The notes: generated by a model not told the origin, from the letters alone. Counted from the first letter of the stretch, positions 45,268-60,153 are shown. The stretch: 64,000 nucleotides of DNA from Cokeromyces recurvatus (GCF_025118155.1 NW_026251417.1:186001-250000), one strand, 5' to 3'. A program made the numbers and translations.

Positions 45268-47142
45268 TTAATTCCATTCTTTAATATTTTTAAGGTTTTT
45301 TAAGATGATAGGATAAGTTGTTTTATGATTATCATGTCCCCAAATAGTATCCATATGTTCATAGCCAACCAAGCGTTCAACTTGTACTAAATTTAGCATA
45401 GAAAATAAGGGTCGACTATCATTGACTGGAGGTGATTGTTCACCTAGACCATGATTCTCATAGCCAGGAAAGGTTCTTACAAATCGTTCTCCATTTACCA
45501 AGTAATCTGATGTACCATAAAATACAATTAAGGGAACCTTTTTGGTTGTATCTTTTTTAGTATCATCATCTTCTTGTTCTTTATCTGCCACATAAAGTAA
45601 TGTTCCTTTACGTCCCCAACCTGCAAGCCAATCTGAAATTAACCGAGCACTCACTGGACGGGGAGTGAATTGGAAATATTTAACTTTTCTTCTACGCAAC
45701 CAATGATTATCCCACCAATTAAAAAGATAAGAAAACATACTATAGGCTAAAAAACTAAAAATTCTAGGTTCTATCATTGTTTGTACTAGTTTCATAATGG
45801 GTAAAAATGATGTTTTGCCTATATTTAATGTATAAGTTTAGTTTATTTTTTTTTATCTATTTGTTACCTTTTATTTACTTACCAAACATTAATGTGTATA
45901 TCCAATCGCTCAAATTAATTAAAAGACAAAGCGGGAATTTTCTGTTATATAAAAATATGATATTGGTTAGTATATAGCAAGAGAGAAAGTGTGTGTGTGT
46001 ATTGATATTATCATTTCTTACTTGACCAAATCACCAGAAAATACAGCAGGAGCTAATGCTACAAAACAACTTAGACTATCCTTTATATCAGGACAAAGTT
46101 TTAATGCAATAAATGCTTGAGCATTTCCTTGAGAATGTCCAATATAAGCGACCTAAAACAAAGTATCAGTATATTATTTATTTATTTATCATTTAGTTAC
46201 CTTTGAGAAACCAGTATACTCCTTTATGTATTCAATCATCGCACAAAAATCATAAACACCTAATTCTTTTAGTCCCCAGTTCCAATATTCTGGGTCCTTA
46301 TGAGATAGCGAAATATGATCATAGCCTGTAATAGAGCGATTATTACCTACCCAGACATCATAACCTTCATCACTTAACGTAAAAGCTAATGATCTTTCTT
46401 CATTTAAAACAAATGCGCCAGAACATTGGAATAAGCCATGACCAATCATAACAGGACGCTTACCTATAAAAGGTTAATATGTCATCAGAAAACTTATTAA
46501 TAAAGAATGGTAGTCATTTCCCTTTTGTCATCTAACATAACATACCTTGAGGTTTAGTGTTTTTTTATAAATACGATACATATTCAGAACATAACCGTCT
46601 TTAGTAACAACTTGGTGCATTTCACTTGTGTAACCCCATCGATCTGCATAGTAAGTTTCGTCTTGTGTAAGTAGCTCATCTGGCACCTCTAATAGATCCT
46701 CATGAGGTCGTAAGTTTTTGTAGATAAAAGTATCGAATAGTAATGTTTTACTTGTTTTATATATTGCAATGATAACAAACACAAGTAAGACTGATAGAGA
46801 TAGCATGGTTGATAGCAGTGAGTGTACAAACATGATAATTCTTTGATTTGTACTTCTTTTAATTCGTTTGATCCTCTTCTTATTGATTGTAATACGCTTA
46901 GGTAATTTAAGATCATCTATAAAGAGATTTTCTTCAGATGAAGACATAGAGGTATCAGTAGAAGAAGGAGTCATTTCCTTTGTTAGAAGAGTATCGTAGA
47001 GACCATTGAAATCAGACTCTTTTGGTATTGGATCATTATTGATTTCATTTTTAATAACTTCTTCTGTAAAAAGGTCTTCTGTGGGATCTATTCTATAGAT
47101 ATCCCATGATTCACTATTATTAATAACAGTACTATTATGCAT
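45268..47142 (-). CDS. acid lipase / steryl ester hydrolase family membrane lipase
   Basis: The start is MHNSTVINNSESWDIYRIDP (47142). An N-terminal cytosolic part of about 110 residues, with a basic patch KRIKRIKRS, precedes one membrane helix (LLSTMLSLSVLLVFVIIAIY). The lipase domain starts WGYTSEMHQVVTKDGYVLNM YRI, then PVMIGHGLFQCSGAFVLN (oxyanion region), GYDVWVGNNRS, the nucleophile elbow AYIGHSQGNAQAF (GHSQG), APAVF, a lid-like region, LIVFYGTSDYLVNG with the acid Asp, and GYEHMDTIWGHD with the catalytic His. This is the fungal steryl ester hydrolase group (yeast Yeh1, Yeh2, Tgl1), which cleaves sterol esters at lipid droplets or the plasma membrane. Several short introns interrupt the lipase domain. 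Substrate (sterol ester or triglyceride) is not certain. Confidence 0.9.
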
Positions 47143-48329
47143 TCGTATAATAATAATTGCAACCCCAAAAAAAAAGAAGAATAATAAGAAAAGAAAAATA
47201 CAAAAAAAAAAAAAGAAAAGAATGAGGGAGAAACAGAGATTAAATAAGCGTTAAATAATCATCATTTTATACTTGTTTAATAGTGTTTAGTTTGATTTCT
47301 ATTATTGAATAACCGCTCATAAATTTGTCAACTTAAAATTTCTTATTTTATTTTTAGACGAAAATGAAATTAAATTTCAGGCATTCAATCGTCTATTATA
47401 ACACCAGTAAGGAGGAGGCTTTAATGATGAGCTTCATTTTGCAATAACAATTAATAATATACAATCCAATAGAATTTGCTCAGCAATCTTAAAGTCAATA
47501 GTAAGCGAATGAATGTACAAATATCCATGACCAATGTCTTTTAACTCCATTTCAACTATACAGTGTCTGCATGTACAAAAAAAAAACACAAAAGGTTTAT
47601 TAGTGGGTTTTAATCTATATAATGTTCATGTTAATTATTAAGTTTTTAATCTTTCATCACATTCATCACATGACATTTGTCTTAAACTTTAATAATAAGA
47701 GTACGATTAGTTCGTTATAGAAATTTCAAATAGTTCACTATTTTGTATCATGTTTACAGTACTCTCTCTCTATATATACATTTATCTCTCTATCTATCTA
47801 CATGTATATGTATACACATATATTTTGAAATTATACGATCAATAATGTAAACTAGTATGGATTACACTCTGATGAATCTTGTAGGTTTTTGGAAGATGGA
47901 CTTTTCTGCATCTACCAAAAATTCCTCTAAACTTGGAATCTTTTGTGATTTGATTTTAGTTGTTATTAGATTATGATTAACTTTTTGTAATGTTATTTTA
48001 CTTTTAAATACATGATGTTTTAGTGAAGAATTAATTCTTCCCTTTTAGGTATTTTGTATAGTCAGTATTCTTTATGTAGCTTACTTCCTACATATGACTT
48101 AATGGTCACAAATACTTTATCAAAAATCTATAAAGTAGATTGACACCATGAATTCATATCATATATTCTATTCATATATGCATATAACGCATGACATGTG
48201 TGTTAAATATATAAAATTACAATTAGAAAGAGTGATAATAGACGAATTGATGCATATATATATATATATATATAAAGCATTAACAAGTGTATACGAGAAG
48301 ATATCATAAGACTAAAATCTAAGCTTGTG
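47143..48329. other. 1.2-kb intergenic region
   Basis: This stretch lies between two minus-strand genes: the lipase promoter and the 3' side of the phosphodiesterase gene. It has a TC/TA tract at about 47762-47800 and an AT repeat near 48255-48274. No gene is seen. Confidence 0.5.
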
Positions 48330-49891
48330 TTAAAGTAAAGTAAACAAATAAATGATCCAATTAGCAAGAAGGATGACAACCAATAATAGAACTGAGACAC
48401 CAATAGCAGTACGTCTATAAGGGGCAGATCCATTTGGTTGCCATTGTTGACGTCTTGTTTTCCATATTTCGTGAACATTTTCAACTTTCTCCTTTGAATC
48501 CGGTGTTACTTTAACCATTAAATAAGCATGATCACTTGCACTGTAATCTCTATTTCCTATCCATTTATGGCGTACATCCATGCATCTAACCATCGTCCAA
48601 TCCAATTTTGCTTTAAACAAACCAAAATAATCAGGATTATGCAGCGTTATTTCATTAGGGTCCCAAGGATCATAAAATCCAGGATTACGAGCCTGTCTTA
48701 AGGTTTCAGCATCAAATCCAGAAACCCACTCAAATAGTTTAAGTGATCCAAATAATCTCCAAATAAAACGAATGAATCGAATAGGGGCTATCGAAAATGG
48801 GAAACCAGCAGCTGCTAAACGAAGATTATATTCATGTTGACTGTCTCTGTAAACTGCCATTACATGGCGGTCAAACCAGTTACTTTCAGTATCACCCACA
48901 GACATAAATCGATATCTATCACGTGCATATTTAGGAGATAATCGAACGATTGATTGAACCATTGTATTCAAGTCACCACAAATAATTTGATGAGGGTATT
49001 TATCTGATAAAGAGGCTGCGTCTTCAAATATATCAGAAAAGTTTATAATACGGTTAATAATACCTGTAAAAACCTTGTACAAAAAGAGAGAGAGAAAGTT
49101 TAATTTAGTATATAGTCATATACGATACACATATAAATATATTAATTTACTATTTACCTCTAAATGAACGCAATAGCAAACTATAGGCGGTAATGGAGAT
49201 GCATTCACAGTTCCAACTAAAGTATATCGTCTACAAATATATGTTTAAACTATATGTTTACATACTTATATTTCTATATATAAAATACTACTTTACTGTC
49301 CTTTTCTTGGCTCTCTTAATAAGATCCCATTTTTTTCCCAATTAAATGCATTCTTTCTATGTTCAAGAACTCTAAAATCAACATCATGTTTTGATAATAT
49401 TGCATTTCCATGTACACCTCCACCCTATTAAATAACAAGAATATTTTAAGTTGAACGCTATTTGAATGAGAGGAGACTTTTTTTTTTTAAAAAAAAATGC
49501 TTACTGTATCCCTTAGCCTTCTGACCGAACTATCGAGTTCTTCAAATTCACAAACAAAACATCCAAGCAATTGAAGTGCCTTACATAATTCTTGCATGTG
49601 ATCACGATTACCCGATCGCTTACAATAAATATCAACTTCTTGAAGTAAAATGACATCAGGATCTAAATCTTGAATAGTTTCAATGATCGCTTCGGATTCT
49701 AATTAAAACGATGAGTATATATTTATATAAATGTATAAATATATAATATTAATACATGTATTTCCAATACCATAATTTCTTTCGATATTCCATTGAAGTA
49801 CTTTGAGGGATTCACCTACAATAGGTTTATCTTTTGGTCTGTAATCATATATCACAATCTCACCGGGAGATGGTAAAGATGGTGAGCTCAT
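48330..49891 (-). CDS. endonuclease/exonuclease/phosphatase (EEP) family protein with C-terminal membrane anchor
   Basis: Several exons run from MSSPSLPSPGEIVIYDYRPK (49891). EEP motifs are LKVLQWNIERN, DLDPDVILLQEVD (metal-binding Glu), GGVHGNAILSKHDV, IVCYCVHLE, IICGDLNTM (D-x-N), KLDWTMVRCMD and SDHAYLMVKV (catalytic Asp-His). A region with NPGFYDPWDPNEITLHN sits between. After a polar stretch the protein ends in a hydrophobic helix (VSVLLLVVILLANWIIYLFT) that should anchor it in a membrane with the enzyme domain on the cytosolic side. Related proteins occur in fungi and plants, with unknown substrate. An Isc1-like sphingolipid phospholipase was considered, but its motifs differ. Confidence 0.85.
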
Positions 49892-49897
49892 TTTTTT

Positions 49898-49936
<39 letters not shown>

Positions 49937-50723
49937 GATAATAAATAACTCGACTCCTCAAGCCGAAAAAGGGGGAAATAATAAAATATTTTGTTGAAAA
50001 AAAAAAAAAAAAAAAAAAAAAGGTAAATGTGACGCTCCAGCAGCGGTTATTCAAACATTGATAAAAGAGCAACGTTTCTCGATAATGATTGCTGTCGAGT
50101 AATTTGTTGAATATTTCAAATGTATAAAATAATAAGAGGCATAGATTTAAGCAGAGTTGTCCGTGTTTCTAAAAAAAAAAAGTAATTTTGAGCCGATACA
50201 TTTGAAGCACTCTTTCATTCTTAATTATTACTTGCTTAATATATCCTCTATAAGTAGTATTTGATCTATTACTTAGACATAGCTAAACGGCTTAAAATTA
50301 TATACGTTTCATTAAATTATCACTGATAAACTTGGTCTTTGTTTGATATGAAACCTTTATCAGTTAGCTACATTCATTCTTAGTATTTATTGTATTATCC
50401 AAAAAAACAGGCTTTGTCTTAAAGAGAAATATCGCAGACTCTTAAAGAATATTTTCTTTAAATAAAAATTCGATCACATATCGTCAAAAAAGATGATATT
50501 ATTAAACTTGTATAATTATTGATTAAAAATATTTAGAACATCATAAAAAGAGAGACAAAAAAAATGTTTCCTGTAAAGTAAATTTTGGTACCTACAGCTA
50601 ACAAGCAATCCTTTATATGCTAACTATTTTGATACAAACTAAATTAAATATAAATTCAGTTAGCTATTTGTAAAAATCATTTATTGTGAGAGCTTACCTA
50701 ATTTTATATATGCTCCACGGAGC

Positions 50724-50766
<43 letters not shown>

Positions 50767-51340
50767 CGGCCTAAATTGTATTGAAGCTAGTTAACATGTA
50801 CATTGTACAATATAAATCTTCTAAATCCTATATTATATTCTTTGGAGCTTTGTTACCCTTAGAGAATATACTTTTGAATAATATAAACATAACAGATAAG
50901 GGATTTATTTTTTCCTCTGATCCATAAAGTTATTAGTTGTTATGTAACAGTTAGTAAAGTAGGTAATAAAGATTTTTAATGATAAAAAAATGTTTAAAAT
51001 TTGAATAGAAATAATAAGCTAAACTTAGGTTAGTGAGTAAAGGAAAGGTATGTAAGCATCTTTTACTGTAATTACTCCAACAATACAAACAATACATATA
51101 TAATAAAGATATATCTTTACCAAAATTTGTATATATATGTGTGTATAATGCTACATATATAATATACATAGATATACTGGTTTATACCTGCACCTGGCTA
51201 AAGCAAAAAAAAAAAAAAAATAAATAAATATAAAAAATAAAAAAAAACCTTGTATAGAAGGCTTGTAGAATTAAAAAACAATATAAAAACTAAGAAAAAG
51301 AGCTCATTTGTCTCTCTTTCTTTTTCCTTAATATTTCATA
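49892..51340. promoter_or_regulatory. 1.45-kb divergent intergenic region
   Basis: This region separates the phosphodiesterase start (minus) and the polysaccharide lyase start (plus). It has long homopolymers at about 49902-49932 (T), 49997-50020 (A) and 50725-50764 (A, about 40). No gene is seen. Confidence 0.5.
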
Positions 51341-53910
51341 ATGCGCTTTATTTTACTAATAACTATTGCATTCAATGTCTTATTTGTTTATACTACTATG
51401 ACAGAACCAACAAAAGAAGAGTTCATAACTATCACTCAACGCCGTGTTGCAAATACAATTAAACGTTACACACCTTCCGTTAGTGATGTGATTAAATGGT
51501 AAGAAGTGATATAAAACAAAAAAAAAACATTAGTAAATTGAGGTAAAGAGCGTCATTGTTAACATGCATAAAAATGATCAGGAAATCTTCAATTTCATCA
51601 GAAGGTACTTGGCCTGATATTAACATGATTGCAGGTTGCGATGCAAGGTTACATACAAATACATTGATATCATTGAAAAAAAAAACATCATGCTTCTAAT
51701 ATTTGATTATTATTTCCTTTCAATAGACGTGCAAATTGGCCTGCAACAACTCATCTGGATAGAACACGTAAGAGGTTTTAATATATGTTATTCATAACAA
51801 CCATCATTGTTAATCTCAAATCCTTTTTTTTTTCTTAGTTTTACTTGCTAGTGCCTATGTTGTAAATCATATCGATGAGACTCTTTTAGATAAAATTAAT
51901 TTAGCTTTAAACTATTGGTTTGAAAATGATTTTAAAGAACCTGATTGTCTTGAAAGAGGCGGTAAATTAGATTCAAATTGTCCTTGTCATACTCCTGGTC
52001 TTTGGAATACAAACTGGTATAATCAAATAATTTCAGTACCTAGCTATGTTGGCAACATATGCTTATTACTTCGAGATAACTTGACTCCCTATCAATTTAG
52101 AAAATGTACACTTATTCAGGCCCGTTCATTTGATACCATTGGTGGCCCTATACCTTCACCCCCTACAAAATACACAGGTGCCAATCTTTTAGATGTCTCT
52201 TCAGTAGGCTTTAATTTGGCTCTCTTGACAAAGAATATGACAGGTATTCAAATAGCTCTCCATTATTTCTATAGCGGCGCACAGATTACTTCTAGGGTGG
52301 CTGAAGACGGTATCCAAGCAGATGGTTCATTTATGCAACACGGTGGATTGCTTTATAATGGTAACTATGGTAAGGACTACATCAACGATCTCTTATCCAT
52401 CTTTACCGAAACAAAGGGGACCTCATTGGGGCCTGCATCTAAAGTAAAATCAGCATTCGCTACCTTGATGAGTGGTACGGAATGGATGATGGTCGCAGAT
52501 ATCAAATTACATTCGCTTCTATGGCAATATAGTGTGATTGGTCGTATGATCTCTTTTCGATATTCGAATAGACAAGCAAGTGGTGGTGTAGCTATTGATT
52601 TTAAAAAAGTAAGTGAAAGTGCTAAAGGCTGGGAGAATCAAAAAACAATTGATGCCATAGTAGATCGTTTAGAGAGGCCTTCAACAGATAACGCTAATCA
52701 AGGAAAACTTGTTGGTACCAAATACTTTTATAATGCAGACTATATGGTATACATATATACACATATATTATTATTATTATTAACATCGGACATTTTCTTT
52801 TAGGTTCATCGTGCACCTACTTATGTTATCACTATGAAAATGTATTCAAGTCGTACTGTCAATTCCGAATGTGTTAATTCTCAAAACCCTTTTGGTTTTC
52901 ATCTTAGTGATGGTGCCATCTACAATTATTTGACCGGTGATGAATATATGGATACCTTTGGAGCTTGGAATTGGGAATTAATACCTGGTATCACTGTAGA
53001 CATGTTTGGAACGCCCTTATCATGTAACAGAGTGAAAAGAAAGGGTAAAAAAGAGTTTGTAGGTGGTGCGACAGATGATAATATAGGCATCGCTGTTATG
53101 GACTATATGAATCCTATTCATGGAAATTTAGCATTTAAAAAGACCGCTTTCTTCTTCCCATCTGGTTATGCTATTCAAGTGGGCCTTACTCATTCGAGGA
53201 ATAAAACCGCACCCCTTGTCACCGTCCTTGATCAACGACGTCGTAATGGTAACATCTATATCTCAGGCCGACTTCGAAATACCAATTCAATGTATGAGAG
53301 TAAAGCTACAAGTAGTATTTGGCATGACAATATGGGTTATTATTTCCCTAATGCTGAGACGATCTATGTTAACTCAAAACCGCGTGCAGCCGATTGGGCA
53401 TCCATTGGTATCTCTAGAGGGAACGAAATGCATCAGCTTTGGACGTCCTATATTAAGCATTCAAATACGTTGACCAATAATCGTCTTTTAACACAGTATG
53501 TAGTGCAGCCTGGTATCAGTCTTGATGAATTTAATGAGAAGATCCATAATAATAAAGGCTCAAACAAGATTCCTATTCAGCTTGATTTCAAAGAGAGTTC
53601 ATCTTACATACACGCAGCCTACAGTGCAGCAGATAAAACAATCGCAATAGCCTTCTGGGCTCCAGGCAATTACAGTTCTTCATGGTGGGGAAAATCGCTC
53701 ATCATTGAATCGACAAAGCCTTGTGTTTTACTCTTTAGAAAGTTAGGATCAAATAAATATCGAATCACTATAGCTGATCCTTCACAAACCTTATTAGATC
53801 TCAATTTATCGTTTACTATGGCTGGAGGAACTAGGCTGATCAAAATAAAGTTCCCTACTGGCAATAATGCTGGTAAAGGCGTGGTTGTTGAAACTATCAT
53901 GTGCTTTTAG
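51341..53910 (+). CDS. secreted polysaccharide lyase family 8 (hyaluronate/chondroitin/xanthan lyase-like)
   Basis: Five exons (51341-51498, 51582-51647, 51727-51767, 51839-52746, 52804-53910) sum to 759 residues. The signal peptide is MRFILLITIAFNVLFVYT. The N-terminal alpha/alpha toroid contains NTNWYNQIISVPSYVGNICL with the conserved Asn-Trp, and DGIQADGSFMQHGGLLYNGN YGKDY, which holds the His and Tyr used by PL8 enzymes for proton abstraction and donation. The toroid is followed by the beta-sandwich: APTYVITMKMYSSRTVNSEC, then NPFGFHLSDGAIYNYLTGDE, a tryptophan-rich strand TFGAWNWELIPGITVDMFGT, and a lyase C-domain at the end. The family cleaves acidic polysaccharides by beta-elimination. 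The true substrate here is unknown; uronic-acid polymers of the host, soil or own wall are possible. Confidence 0.9.
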
Positions 53911-54241
53911 CATAGATGAATATCAAATATATACATATTTTATCTATTTATTTCTTCTCTGTATTTCTTTAATTTCTTTAAAGTAATTATTTTGTATTTT
54001 CTTGATAAAACTAATTTTAAGAAATATTTATATTACTCTATATATAATAATAATATCTTGCACAATGATGCTAAGTATTACTTAACATAGAGTGAAGTAT
54101 CAAATAAGTACATCCATTTCGAAGTTAATGAAATACATGATCCTCTTTTTTTTTCATTTCTTTCTTTCTTATCTGGGAGACTTCTCTTCTCCTCTCACTC
54201 CTTTCATTTGTAAATGATACACTGGTTGCACTATTATGATC

Positions 54242-54277
<36 letters not shown>

Positions 54278-54498
54278 TGGTTACCTATTTGTAAAATGCT
54301 GCTAATATATTTAACTTTATTCTATTCAAGTATATAAATGACTATATAAATTTTGAAATATCTTTAATATGCGCATAATCGCAACCACTTCTTTTTTTTT
54401 TTAGTGCTCCATTTTATCAGATTCATCATGTAGCTCTTGACCATATATTGTACTTGCCTAATTATAATAAATAAATAAATAAGTTTTATCATCGCTAC
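53911..54498. other. convergent 3' spacer
   Basis: AT-rich spacer between the lyase stop and the RBBP4 stop, with an A run at about 54247-54273. No gene is seen. Confidence 0.6.
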
Positions 54499-56310
<1,812 letters not shown>

Positions 56311-56666
56311 TTTTATCAAAATATAAATATTTTTTTTAATAAAAAAAAGGGCAGAGAAAGGCGCGTTTATACTATGATCAAAAAAAAAAAATAACTTGAA
56401 AGTCACACTCATAAATCATGCAATAATGCGGCAGTAATAATAGCTTATTATCATATGGAATAACTTGACTCTATAATATTACAAATATCATCGTTAATTA
56501 CTTGAAACTAAGTATTGATTTAGTTTTTATTTTATTTTATTTTTGACATTATTTTAAGCTATAAAAAAAAAAAAAAAAAAAGAAAAAAAAAGTTTAAAAT
56601 TATTATGTAATGTAATAATTTTTGACATAATCACGTGTATTGATAGTCAACAGCTGAAATGTACGC

Positions 56667-56732
<66 letters not shown>

Positions 56733-56757
56733 TTAGAAAAATAAAAATAAAAAATAA
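56311..56757. promoter_or_regulatory. divergent promoter between RBBP4 and farnesyltransferase beta, with T63 run
   Basis: The two start codons point apart across 447 bases. The region contains an A run at about 56563-56580 and a pure T run of 63 bases at 56669-56731 that ends 26 bases before the farnesyltransferase ATG. I see no known protein-binding motif. Confidence 0.6.
56669..56731. repeat. 63-base poly-T homopolymer
   Basis: This is an uninterrupted T run on the plus strand, the longest homopolymer in the window. It lies 26 bases upstream of the FNTB start codon. Confidence 0.97.
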
Positions 56758-58499
56758 ATGGGAATACTTAATGGAAACGTGCCTTTAAATAATTTACGTT
56801 TTAAAGATGATAATTTACCCACTGATACATCTATCGAACAAGTAAATGATAAAACAAACAAGAGGCATAAGTTTATTTATATATCTTTTTTATTATTATT
56901 AGAAAAGAACAGAAGATTCAGTGTTAGAAAAGTTTGTTCCTTATGCACCTAATAATATACGCAAATTACCTCTAGAAAGGTAAATGTCTTTAAATTCTCC
57001 GTTTAATCTATTATTATATTAACATGTAATACCTTCAAGTATCGAACTAGATCGTAAAAAACATATTGCATTTTTAAAAAGAGGATTAGCTGGGCTTGGA
57101 AGATGGGGAGCTGCTTTAGATGCAAGTAAACCTTGGGTGGCTTATTGGATATTACATTCTTTAGAATTATTAGAATACGAATTAGATGTATCTATTATCT
57201 CAAGGTATTAACTAACTAATGGAGCTAAAAAAAAAAAAAAAAAAAAAAAAAAATACCAGTCTAACTTTCACGAATTTAGAACAATCGAAACCTGTAAAAG
57301 TTGGCAATTACCTACAGGTGGTTTTGGAGGAGGAGGGGATCAGTTAGCTCATCTTGCTACAACATATGCAGCTATTAATTCATTGGCTATTATTGGTACG
57401 AAAGAAGCATATGAAGTGATTAACAGGTAAAAAAAAAAAAGCAATATGAGAAAGAAAGAGTGTAGAGTAAGTAGGATTTTTTATTTAGAGAAACGTTATA
57501 TCGATTTTTGATGAGTATGAAACAGCCTGATGGGTCGTTTACGATGCATAAAGGAGGAGAGATAGATATTCGGTAAAATAGAATCAAAATAAAATCAAGT
57601 ATATATTTACATTGGAATTTTATTAGAGGATCTTATTGTGCTCTTTCAGTTGCTTTATTAACAAATTTATTAACACCAGAATTAACAGAAAATTGTATTG
57701 AATTTATTCGAAAATCACAAACCTATGAAGGAGGTATTGGACCTTATCCAGGAAAAGAAGCTCATAATGGATATACATTCTGTGGTTTAGCTGCGATGGA
57801 AATACTAGAAGGCATGAGTGAATTAAGATTAGATAGTTTAACGGTAATAATAAAAAGAAAAGGAAAGGAAAGAAGCTTAATTTACACTGTATAATAATAA
57901 TCATAATACTAGTATTGGTGTTCAAGTCGACAAATGAGCTTAGAAGGTGGATTTCAAGGAAGAACAAATAAGTTAGTTGATGGATGTTACTCATTCTGGG
58001 GCGCAGGTGATTTTCCTATTATTCGTGCTGAACAAAGTCGACAAACATTAAATAACACATGTAAATTTTATATCTTTTTATTTTTATTATTTATTATTTA
58101 ACTTGCATAACTGTAGATGATTATTTATTTGACAGAGAAGCTTTACAAGAATATATACTACTTTGTTGTCAATCTGAATTAGGAGGTCTTATTGATAAGC
58201 CTGGTAAAAGTCCTGATTTCTATCATACTTGTTATTGTCTTTCTGGTCTTTCTATTGCTCAACATTCTATTCGCTATCATCCTGTACTTGATGTGACTAA
58301 AGGCTTACGTTCACTTTTATGGACCTATGAAAATGAATTCGTCATCGTAGGTCATATTGATAATTTATTGGCTCCAACCCATCCTGTACATAATATTACT
58401 TTACGTTCAGTTAGAAATATGATTCAGTATTTTTATAAGGAAGAATTAAAAGACATTGAGCATCTTTTACCTAAAGATGACGATCCTGATATAGAATAA
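56758..58499 (+). CDS. RAM1: protein farnesyltransferase beta subunit
   Basis: Several exons start at MGILNGNVPLNNLRF and end at LPKDDDPDIE. The alpha/alpha barrel repeats contain LKRGLAGLGRWGAALDASKP, WVAYWILHSLELL, LPTGGFGGGGDQLAHLATTY, MKQPDGSFTMHKGGEIDIRG, SQTYEGGIGPYPGKEAHNGY and SLEGGFQGRTNKLVDGCYSF W, where Asp and Cys bind zinc, and GKSPDFYHTCYCLSGLSIAQ, where His is the third zinc ligand. RTNKLVDGCYSFW and the aromatic residues around it distinguish farnesyl- from geranylgeranyl-transferase beta. It works with the alpha subunit Ram2 to farnesylate CaaX proteins such as Ras, a-factor-like pheromones and Ydj1. Start and stop are both clear. Confidence 0.97.
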
Positions 58500-58602
58500 A
58501 ATTTAAATCCCCGTATTTTTTTTTTTTTTGTGTTTTCTTTTCTCTCTTTTTTTTTTTCTCTCTCTTTCTCTCTTTTACTTTTTACTAATATATACCTTTA
58601 TA

Positions 58603-59356
58603 ATGAGTCATTCACCTAATTTAAAAGCAAAACCAAAGAAGGGGATTTTAAAAAAGCATAAGAATCCTGCTGAACCAACACGGTAAATTGTTATAAATAC
58701 CTGCATAAAACAAAAAAAAAAAAAAATAGAAATTAACTTCTTACATAATGTTAGCTTGAGATGGGATGAGGCAAATATTGAACTAACAGAAGCTCAAAAG
58801 GATTCTACAATGAAAGTTAATGAACCAAAAACACCTTATGTTCGTTATAATGCTGAAACAGATCAAGTACTTAACTTAGAAGGTAAGACCAGGCAATGAA
58901 ATACGTTGTAAGATTTACCTTAATAATAGTCTATTATATATGTATAAAAAAAAAAGATATTCCAGATATTCCATATCCAGAAGAATTTACGTTAGATGGA
59001 GATGTTGAATCAGACAAAAGCAGTGTAGCATCTAACGGAGAAAAATCACGTAGACGAGTTTCTGTAAGTGATGATGATTGGGAGATGGATGGGGATAATA
59101 AAACAGAAGAAGAAGAGGAAGAAGGTAAAAAAAAAAAAAGGAATAGAAATAAGAAGAGAATAAGATAAGTTAATATTTATATTTATATATGTATATATAT
59201 AAAAAAGAGAGAAAACGCCATGAAGAATTCCTTCGTAAAAGAGCTATGCATTATCATATGGGGGCAGCATTGCGCCATGATATTAATGATGATGATGATG
59301 ACGTTGATGGAGATGTACCAGCATTACCTAATCACGATACTGTTATGAAGGATTAA
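58603..59356 (+). CDS. GLC8: protein phosphatase inhibitor 2 (IPP-2/Glc8)
   Basis: Four exons start at [18 protein letters not shown] (58603), only 103 bases after the farnesyltransferase stop on the same strand. KGILK near the N-terminus is the first PP1-binding motif. [19 protein letters not shown] with TPYVRY is the second conserved block. An acidic Ser-rich part with [15 protein letters not shown] follows, then [20 protein letters not shown], which corresponds to the HYNE helix that plugs the PP1 active site. The end is NHDTVMKD. The protein controls type-1 phosphatase activity and folding. The acceptor of the last exon follows a purine-rich AAAAAAG stretch, which is weak but restores the frame. 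Confidence 0.92.
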
Positions 59357-60153
59357 ATTTTTGTATAAAAATATAGTGTATATCTCTGTTTTATATATTT
59401 ATACTTGATATTGATTTCATTTTGATAACAGCATGTTTTTTTTTGGTTTTATGCATTTTAAACTTCGTATTTTTATTTTAATGTCTTTCATTAATGTTCT
59501 TTCTCAATTTATGTCTTGTTTTAATGTTAATAATGAGATTGTTGCTCCTCCCGAATGAATGAATATTGAGGAGACAAAAATAGGTAGATTTATGGGAAAA
59601 TAATTGCTATTCATTAGAGTAGGTTTTGATCTGACTCGGAGATCGATATCGATACTTGAACATTTTCTTAGCTTTATAATATACATTACTTGCTTGGTCG
59701 AGCATAGTTAGTAAAACAGACGACTGGATTAAAAAAAAAAATCCCAGGATTATGTGAGGTAGTACAGTGAGTAAAAGCGAGTTCCTGAAAAGAGAAATTT
59801 CTAGTCATGGGTAATATAGTAAAAAGTTGAATGGTCATTATTTCGATTTTTTATATAATGCAAACTGTAGTTCTTTGGCAAACAAAAGACGTATTTTTTT
59901 CTTTTTTTTTTTCGAAAACCAAAAAAAAAGGGAATGAAGGGGATTTAGGATCCTTTCTGTTGTGTGACTCATCTTGTCAAATATTCTACTTCTTTTACTA
60001 TAAGAAAGTGTTTCTTTTAAGGGTTTTAAAATCAAAACTTTGTTGTGATTTTTTTTTTTTTAAAGAACTGTACTACTTTCATATAAATGTTGTAGCCCTT
60101 TTTTTTTGTTTTTCTCTTACTTTTTCTTTTACTTTCTTTTTTTTTTTTCAGTA
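59357..60153. other. 800-base intergenic region
   Basis: This lies between the inhibitor-2 stop and a small plus-strand gene. It is AT-rich with T and A runs at about 59898-59930. The T tract that ends TTTTTTTCAG just before 60152 looks like a splice acceptor, so a 5' non-coding or short coding exon of the next gene may lie within it. Confidence 0.45.

Noticed and set aside
48330..49891. Isc1-type inositol phosphosphingolipid phospholipase for the EEP protein
   Set aside because: Isc1 has two C-terminal helices and different motif spacing; this protein has one helix and a different family layout.
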